DNA from: an uncultured Sulfurimonas sp.
Lineage (GTDB): Bacteria; Campylobacterota; Campylobacteria; Campylobacterales; Sulfurimonadaceae
Assembly: GCA_937914675.1 (NCBI GenBank)
Contig: CALDOC010000262.1
Location: 1-8,886 of the forward strand
DNA length: 8,886 bases
Direction of reading: 5' to 3'
Shown: positions 5,479 through 8,886 of the stretch, in pieces
Numbering within the stretch: position 1 is the stretch's first letter
How the letters are laid out: every line of letters starts with the position of its first letter
Notes under the pieces: model-generated
Seen by the model: the letters and a program-made list of their open reading frames with translations, nothing else
Told to the model about the DNA's origin: nothing
The model's database searches: none
Program-made: the position numbers and the translations under genes

Positions 5479-6662
5479 ATCTAACGCTCAGACCGGAATT
5501 TTCGCAAAAGTTCAAAGACGGCTATCCCTTGATTTCAAAAGAGTCCGTCCTTGATTGGAGCGAAGTCTTACATGAAGGCGCCCTGCTCAACCTCCATGAC
5601 GCTCAAAACAACTTTGTCGCGAAAGGGTACTACGGCGTTCAAAACAAAGGCTTTGGCTGGGTTCTCTCTTGGGACGAAAAGGAGAAAATTGACGTCAATT
5701 ATTTTGTCAAAAAGATCAAAGACGCCATAGAATACAGAAAAGAATTTTTTGAAAATGAAGAGACCACCGCGTTTAGAGTCTTCAATGGCGAAGGCGATGG
5801 CGTCGGCGGCTTGAGCATTGATTATTTTGACGGCTATTATCTTCTCACTTGGTACAGTTTGGGCGTATACGAACTAAAGTCCGAAATTTTGCAAGCGCTC
5901 AAACAATGTGTGGAGTACAAAGGCGTTTACCAGAAAAAACGCTTTGACGCCAAAGGCAAATATCTTGATGAAAATGACGATTTCGTTTGTGGAGAGAAAG
6001 CCCCCGAACCTCTGATAATCAAGGAGAACGGCGCGAACTTCGCGATATATCTGGACGACGGCGCGATGGTCGGCGTCTTTTTGGATCAAAGAGAGGTGCG
6101 AAAAACCATAAGGGACAAGTACGCCAAGGGCAAAACGGTTCTCAACACTTTTTCCTACACCGGAGCTTTTTCGGTTTTCGCCGCCCTAGGAGGAGCGAAA
6201 GAGACTACGAGCGTCGACTTGGCGAAACGCAGTTTGCCCAAAACGCGAGAGCAATTCTCCATAAACGAGATAAATCTCGCCAAACAAACCATCATAGTCG
6301 AAGACGTCTTCAACTACTTCAAATACGCGGTGCGAAAAAAGGCGCTTTTTGACATCGTCGTGGTCGACCCGCCTAGTTTCGCCCGTTCAAAAAAACACAC
6401 GTTTAGCGCGAACAAAGATTACGTGAAACTTTTAAAAGAGGTCATACAGATAACGAACGCCGGAGGAGTGATCGTGGCTTCCACAAACTCCGCGAACTTT
6501 AGCATGATGACGTTTCGCGATTTTGTAAACGCCGCGTTTAAAGAGTTGAAAATCAAGTATAAGATTGAAGAACGCTTCTCTCTCCCGAAAGATTTTAAAG
6601 TTTTAGAAAACTTCAAAGAGAGCGATTATCTCAAAGTTCTCTTTATTCGTAAAGTAATTTAG
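5463..6662 (+). CDS. RlmI-like class I SAM-dependent RNA methyltransferase
   Basis: A 399-residue protein with the RlmI layout. An N-terminal PUA-like domain (about 1-70) and a central EEHEE-type region with R-V-F-N-G-E-x-D-G-V-G-G-L-S-I-D (105-120) come first. A Rossmann methyltransferase domain follows from about residue 185. Motifs seen are F-L-D-Q-R-E (206-211), SAM motif I V-L-N-T-F-S-Y-T-G-A-F-S (226-237), S-V-D-L (250-253) and catalytic-loop D-P-P-S-F (302-306). RlmI of E. coli makes m5C1962 in 23S rRNA and has S-C-S after the G-G-[IV] strand. Here the corresponding stretch reads A-S-T-N-S (339-343), without the cysteine, so m5C chemistry is doubtful. The ATG overlaps the end of ycaO by 16 nt, marking one operon. 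Its substrate is inferred to be rRNA. Confidence 0.87.
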   Translation: MFDEINLTLRPEFSQKFKDGYPLISKESVLDWSEVLHEGALLNLHDAQNNFVAKGYYGVQNKGFGWVLSWDEKEKIDVNYFVKKIKDAIEYRKEFFENEETTAFRVFNGEGDGVGGLSIDYFDGYYLLTWYSLGVYELKSEILQALKQCVEYKGVYQKKRFDAKGKYLDENDDFVCGEKAPEPLIIKENGANFAIYLDDGAMVGVFLDQREVRKTIRDKYAKGKTVLNTFSYTGAFSVFAALGGAKETTSVDLAKRSLPKTREQFSINEINLAKQTIIVEDVFNYFKYAVRKKALFDIVVVDPPSFARSKKHTFSANKDYVKLLKEVIQITNAGGVIVASTNSANFSMMTFRDFVNAAFKELKIKYKIEERFSLPKDFKVLENFKESDYLKVLFIRKVI

Positions 6663-6680
6663 TCAAAATTTTGCTAAATT
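6656..6680. promoter_or_regulatory. Dyad overlapping the -35 box
   Basis: AATTTAG (6656-6662) and CTAAATT (6674-6680) are perfect inverted repeats around CAAAATTTTG, itself a palindrome. The dyad includes the stop codon of the methyltransferase gene and covers the TTGCTA -35 hexamer of the next operon. It could be an operator. As a terminator it is poor, because no T tract follows. Confidence 0.35.
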
Positions 6681-6699
6681 CATGTTCCAACGCTATAAT
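6671..6699 (+). promoter_or_regulatory. Sigma-70-type promoter of the glycosylation operon
   Basis: TTGCTA (6671-6676) and TATAAT (6694-6699) are separated by exactly 17 bp. The -10 box is perfect and the -35 box matches TTGACA at four of six positions, making this the best-formed promoter in the window. Transcription would start near 6706, about 54 nt before the ATG of the gtrA-like gene. This leaves a leader that contains the AGGAG site and a short ORF. Confidence 0.65.
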
Positions 6700-6740
6700 T
6701 ATTTATTAGAATAAACAAGAGAACAAGTATAGGAGTATAT

Positions 6741-6767
6741 GTGAAGTATACAATTTTTAATGATTAG
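6741..6767 (+). CDS. Possible 8-codon leader ORF coupled to the gtrA-like gene
   Basis: AGGAG at 6731-6735 is a strong ribosome site, but it lies 24 nt from the ATG of the gtrA-like gene, too far to serve it directly. Five bases after it, GTG 6741 opens a short frame, M-K-Y-T-I-F-N-D, that stops at TAG 6765-6767, eight bases inside the downstream gene. An ATG at 6739 is followed immediately by TGA, a start-stop pair. The downstream ATG has no Shine-Dalgarno of its own. The arrangement suggests termination and re-initiation; the peptide itself probably has no function. Confidence 0.35.
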   Translation: MKYTIFND

Positions 6768-7158
6768 CAAAATAGTGAAATTTGGCTCTGTCGGAGCTCT
6801 TGGTTCCGTTACAAACATAACAATCTTTAGCGTCTTGACTTTTTTAGGCGCCAACTATAACGTCGCTTCTGTTTCGGCTTTTTTAATCGCCGTCACGCAA
6901 AACTATACGTTAAATAAGAAGTGGACTTTTAAAGAACATAATACAAAAACAAGAAAGAAGTTTATAAAGTATTTCATCCTAAATTTTTCAAGTTTTTTTA
7001 TCAACCTGCTCGTATTAAACATTATTGTTTTAAACTTTGGCGATGACAACCTTACAAAAATTTTGGCTCAGCTGCTTGGCATATTCACCGCCATGGGCTT
7101 TAATTTTTTAGGCAGTTATCTAATTATTTTCGCAAAATCAAAGGATGAAGATGAATGA
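6760..7158 (+). CDS. GtrA-like small membrane protein
   Basis: A 132-residue protein of the GtrA family, with four membrane segments at about 8-30, 34-52, 70-93 and 99-125. The start I-x-K-F-G-S-V-G-A-L-G and the cytoplasmic-loop motif N-Y-T-L-N-K-K-W-T-F (48-57) are family hallmarks. GtrA proteins are thought to flip undecaprenyl-phosphate-linked sugars across the inner membrane. The following genes, a polyprenyl-phosphate sugar synthase and a GT-C transferase, fit that role. An in-frame TGA at 6742 rules out a longer protein, so ATG 6760 is the only sensible start even though it lacks a ribosome site. It overlaps the next gene by 8 nt (or 14 nt if the earlier ATG is used). Confidence 0.88.
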   Translation: MISKIVKFGSVGALGSVTNITIFSVLTFLGANYNVASVSAFLIAVTQNYTLNKKWTFKEHNTKTRKKFIKYFILNFSSFFINLLVLNIIVLNFGDDNLTKILAQLLGIFTAMGFNFLGSYLIIFAKSKDEDE

Positions 7159-7879
7159 CGCAGTCATAGTGATGCCCACGTATAATGAGATTGAAAACAT
7201 AGAAATTATTTTAGAAAAAATATTTTCTTTAAATTTGGGACTTGACGTACTCGTCGTCGACGACAACTCTCCAGACAAAACTTTTCAAAAAGTTCAAGAG
7301 ATGATAGACTCGAACAAATATGAGGATCAACTGAGTTTGATGATAAGAGAAAACAAAGAAGGTCTAGGAAAAGCGTACATAGCGGGTTTTAAACGCGCGC
7401 TCTCCAAAGAGTACAAATACGTCATCGAGATGGACGCCGACCTCTCCCATGACCCAAAATATCTCCACTCATTTTTAGAAAACATCAAAGAAAACGACCT
7501 CGTCATCGGAAGTAGATACGTGAAGGGTGGAGGCTCCGTTCATTGGTCTCGTTTTCGAAAACTCATTAGTTCCGGCGGTGGCCTTTACGCGAGAACAATT
7601 TTGGGAATCGACATAAAAGACCCAACGGGAGGGTTCAAATGTTTCAGAAGAGAAGTATTGGAGAGCATTGACTTGGACAAACTCATCACGACTGGTTACG
7701 CTTTTCAAATAGAGATGAACTACAGGGCTTCCATAATGGGCTTTAGAGTCAAAGAGATTCCAATCATTTTTGAAGACAGGGTGGCGGGAAAATCCAAAAT
7801 GTCGAAAAAGATATTTATCGAAGCGCTTCTTAAAGTAATTGTTTTAAGATTTCACAAAAACGATATTTTAAGAGGATAG
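7151..7879 (+). CDS. Polyprenyl-phosphate sugar synthase, GT2 family (DPM1-like)
   Basis: A glycosyltransferase family 2 enzyme of 242 residues resembling dolichol/polyprenol-phosphate mannose synthases. Motifs are V-I-V-M-P-T-Y-N-E (5-13), V-V-D-D-N-S-P-D (35-42), the metal-binding D-A-D-L-S-H-D-P (95-102), G-S-R-Y-V-x-G-G (120-127), D-P-T-G-G-F-K-C-F-R-R (157-167) and R-V-A-G-x-S-K-M-S (210-218). It should transfer a hexose from a nucleotide sugar to a polyprenyl phosphate at the cytoplasmic face. The sugar (mannose or glucose) cannot be read from sequence. It lacks the two C-terminal membrane segments of GtrB-type enzymes. I chose ATG 7151 because AAGGA (7141-7145) sits at ideal distance; ATG 7145 in the same frame would add only two residues and overlap that site. 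Confidence 0.9.
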   Translation: MNDAVIVMPTYNEIENIEIILEKIFSLNLGLDVLVVDDNSPDKTFQKVQEMIDSNKYEDQLSLMIRENKEGLGKAYIAGFKRALSKEYKYVIEMDADLSHDPKYLHSFLENIKENDLVIGSRYVKGGGSVHWSRFRKLISSGGGLYARTILGIDIKDPTGGFKCFRREVLESIDLDKLITTGYAFQIEMNYRASIMGFRVKEIPIIFEDRVAGKSKMSKKIFIEALLKVIVLRFHKNDILRG

Positions 7880-7881
7880 AG

Positions 7882-8886
7882 ATGAACGCCAGAGAAAAAT
7901 ACGTTTTACTGTTTTACACGATTTTCAACGCCATAAGCAACAAATACATTCCTTTTTATTCGGACGAAAACTACTACTGGTTATGGTCGAAAAAACTTGA
8001 TTTTTCATACTTTGACCATCCTCCGATGGTCGCTTATATCATAAAACTCACAACGCTTTTTAGCGACGACCCATTTTTCGTGCGATTGGGCGCCGTTTTG
8101 TTTGTTTCTGGAACCGCTTACGTTTTGTACGCTTTAGCCAAAAAAATATTTGACGAACGCGCCGCCATTTACACCTTTTACATTTTCATCAGCAGCGTTT
8201 TAACCATCGCCGCCTCCACTCTCATGACGCCCGACATTCCACTCATGTTTTTCACTTCGCTTTTCTTGTACTCGGCGTACGTTTATCTCGAAGAGGACGA
8301 CAAAAAGTACGCGCTGCTCATGGGCCTTTCGGCGGGAGCCATGATTCTCTCAAAATACCCTGGAATACTCGTCATATTCACCCTTTTGATTTACGTGATG
8401 ATTTATAAAAGAGAAACGCTCAAAGAGAAGTACTTTTATATCGCCGCGGCGATCGTCATTTTGGTATTTTCACCGGTTTTATACTGGAATTATCAAAACG
8501 ATTTCATATCGTTCACGTTTCAACTCAATCATGGAATCGCAGAAGAAAAAGTGTTTAATCCAAAAAGTTTCTTCAACTTTTTGGGCGCGCAGATCATACT
8601 TTTTCATCCATTTTACATAGCGCCCCTTGTTTATTTCATCATTAAAGACAAAAACAGGTTCGAAAGAAAAAAGGTTTATTTGCTTTTGCCATTTCTCTTC
8701 GTCATACTGTTTTTTAGTTACTTCGCCGCCTTTAAGCACGCGAACGCCCAATGGGCGGGCATCGCGTACATAAGCGCGAGTGTTTTGCTTGGACGTTATT
8801 TCGCCCAAAACGGTAGTAAAAAACTGTTAATCGCCGGAATGATTTTCAGCGCGATCATTATCACTCTTCTCAAGACTCCGATTGGA
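7882..8886 (+). CDS. GT-C membrane glycosyltransferase, PMT_2/ArnT-like (3' end cut by window)
   Basis: An open frame from ATG 7882 runs to the window end without a stop, giving 335 residues. The family is integral-membrane glycosyltransferases that use polyprenyl-phosphate sugars (PMT_2, GT83/ArnT-like). The N-terminus carries the loop Y-S-D-E-N-Y-Y-W-L-W-S (26-36), whose D-E pair (28-29) is the GT-C acidic motif, and Y-F-D-H-P-P-M-V-A (43-51), both diagnostic. Many hydrophobic helices follow, with M-T-P-D-I-P near residues 115-120 and S-K-Y-P-G-I-L near 157-163. Full-length members have about 450-550 residues, so roughly a third is missing. AGAGGA (7871-7876) is the ribosome site. The gap to the previous gene is 2 nt. 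It probably transfers the sugar made by the GT2 enzyme to a lipid, glycan or protein on the periplasmic side. Confidence 0.9.
   Translation, partial: MNAREKYVLLFYTIFNAISNKYIPFYSDENYYWLWSKKLDFSYFDHPPMVAYIIKLTTLFSDDPFFVRLGAVLFVSGTAYVLYALAKKIFDERAAIYTFYIFISSVLTIAASTLMTPDIPLMFFTSLFLYSAYVYLEEDDKKYALLMGLSAGAMILSKYPGILVIFTLLIYVMIYKRETLKEKYFYIAAAIVILVFSPVLYWNYQNDFISFTFQLNHGIAEEKVFNPKSFFNFLGAQIILFHPFYIAPLVYFIIKDKNRFERKKVYLLLPFLFVILFFSYFAAFKHANAQWAGIAYISASVLLGRYFAQNGSKKLLIAGMIFSAIIITLLKTPIG

Noticed and set aside
5987..6352. Second + strand frame of 121 codons within the methyltransferase gene
   Set aside because: It is an arginine-rich shadow of the catalytic domain, which carries clear SAM motifs in the other frame.
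7253..7264. 12-bp palindrome GTCGTCGACGAC in the GT2 gene
   Set aside because: It encodes the conserved V-V-D-D strand end with the organism's preferred GTC and GAC codons, so coding explains it.
1..8886. CRISPR array, insertion sequence or toxin-antitoxin pair
   Set aside because: No regularly spaced repeats, transposase motifs, terminal inverted repeats or small toxin-like gene pairs were seen on either strand.

Overview
The window looks like chromosomal DNA from a Campylobacterota bacterium of the Sulfurimonas/Sulfuricurvum kind. This is inferred from the moderately AT-rich, densely packed genes with short or overlapping junctions, the TATAAT/TACAAT -10 boxes with poor -35 boxes, and the remembered character of the proteins. 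No database search was possible, so the genus is not established. All protein genes and the tRNA lie on the + strand.

Region 1 (1-2818) is a tight envelope operon: the 3' part of a LemA-family gene, a DUF3137 membrane protein, a YtfJ-like exported thioredoxin-fold protein and an EI24/CysZ-like multi-pass membrane protein. The junctions are 8 nt, a 4-nt ATGA overlap and 0 nt, so co-transcription is very likely.

Region 2 (2819-3214) holds a tRNA-Ala(GGC) with its own -10 box. A 245-nt stretch without an intact gene follows. Inside it, about 40 codons resemble the extreme N-terminus of a large SNF2/DEAD-type helicase, a gene that is otherwise gone. This looks like the scar of a lost accessory gene beside a tRNA.

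Region 3 (3181-6662) is an overlapping three-gene operon with its own promoter. It encodes a small protein that is only the second RecA-like domain of a DEAD-box helicase with motif VI ruined, a YcaO protein of the ribosomal S12 methylthiolation accessory type, and an RlmI-like PUA/SAM methyltransferase of probable rRNA specificity. All three point to RNA or ribosome modification. The helicase-like protein and a missing cysteine in the methyltransferase are the odd points.

Region 4 (6663-8886) starts with the clearest promoter of the window (TTGCTA, 17 bp, TATAAT) and encodes a three-component glycosylation cassette. It comprises a GtrA-like small membrane protein, a polyprenyl-phosphate sugar synthase (GT2) and a GT-C membrane glycosyltransferase (PMT_2/ArnT type) cut by the window end. 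The strong Shine-Dalgarno of this operon is placed for an 8-codon leader ORF that overlaps the gtrA-like start, which suggests translational coupling.

Most of the window is orthodox housekeeping or envelope content. I do not see a clear-cut new defence or mobile system. The most interesting items are the degenerate RecA2-only protein in a ribosome-modification operon, the helicase remnant next to the tRNA, and the leader ORF of the glycosylation operon.
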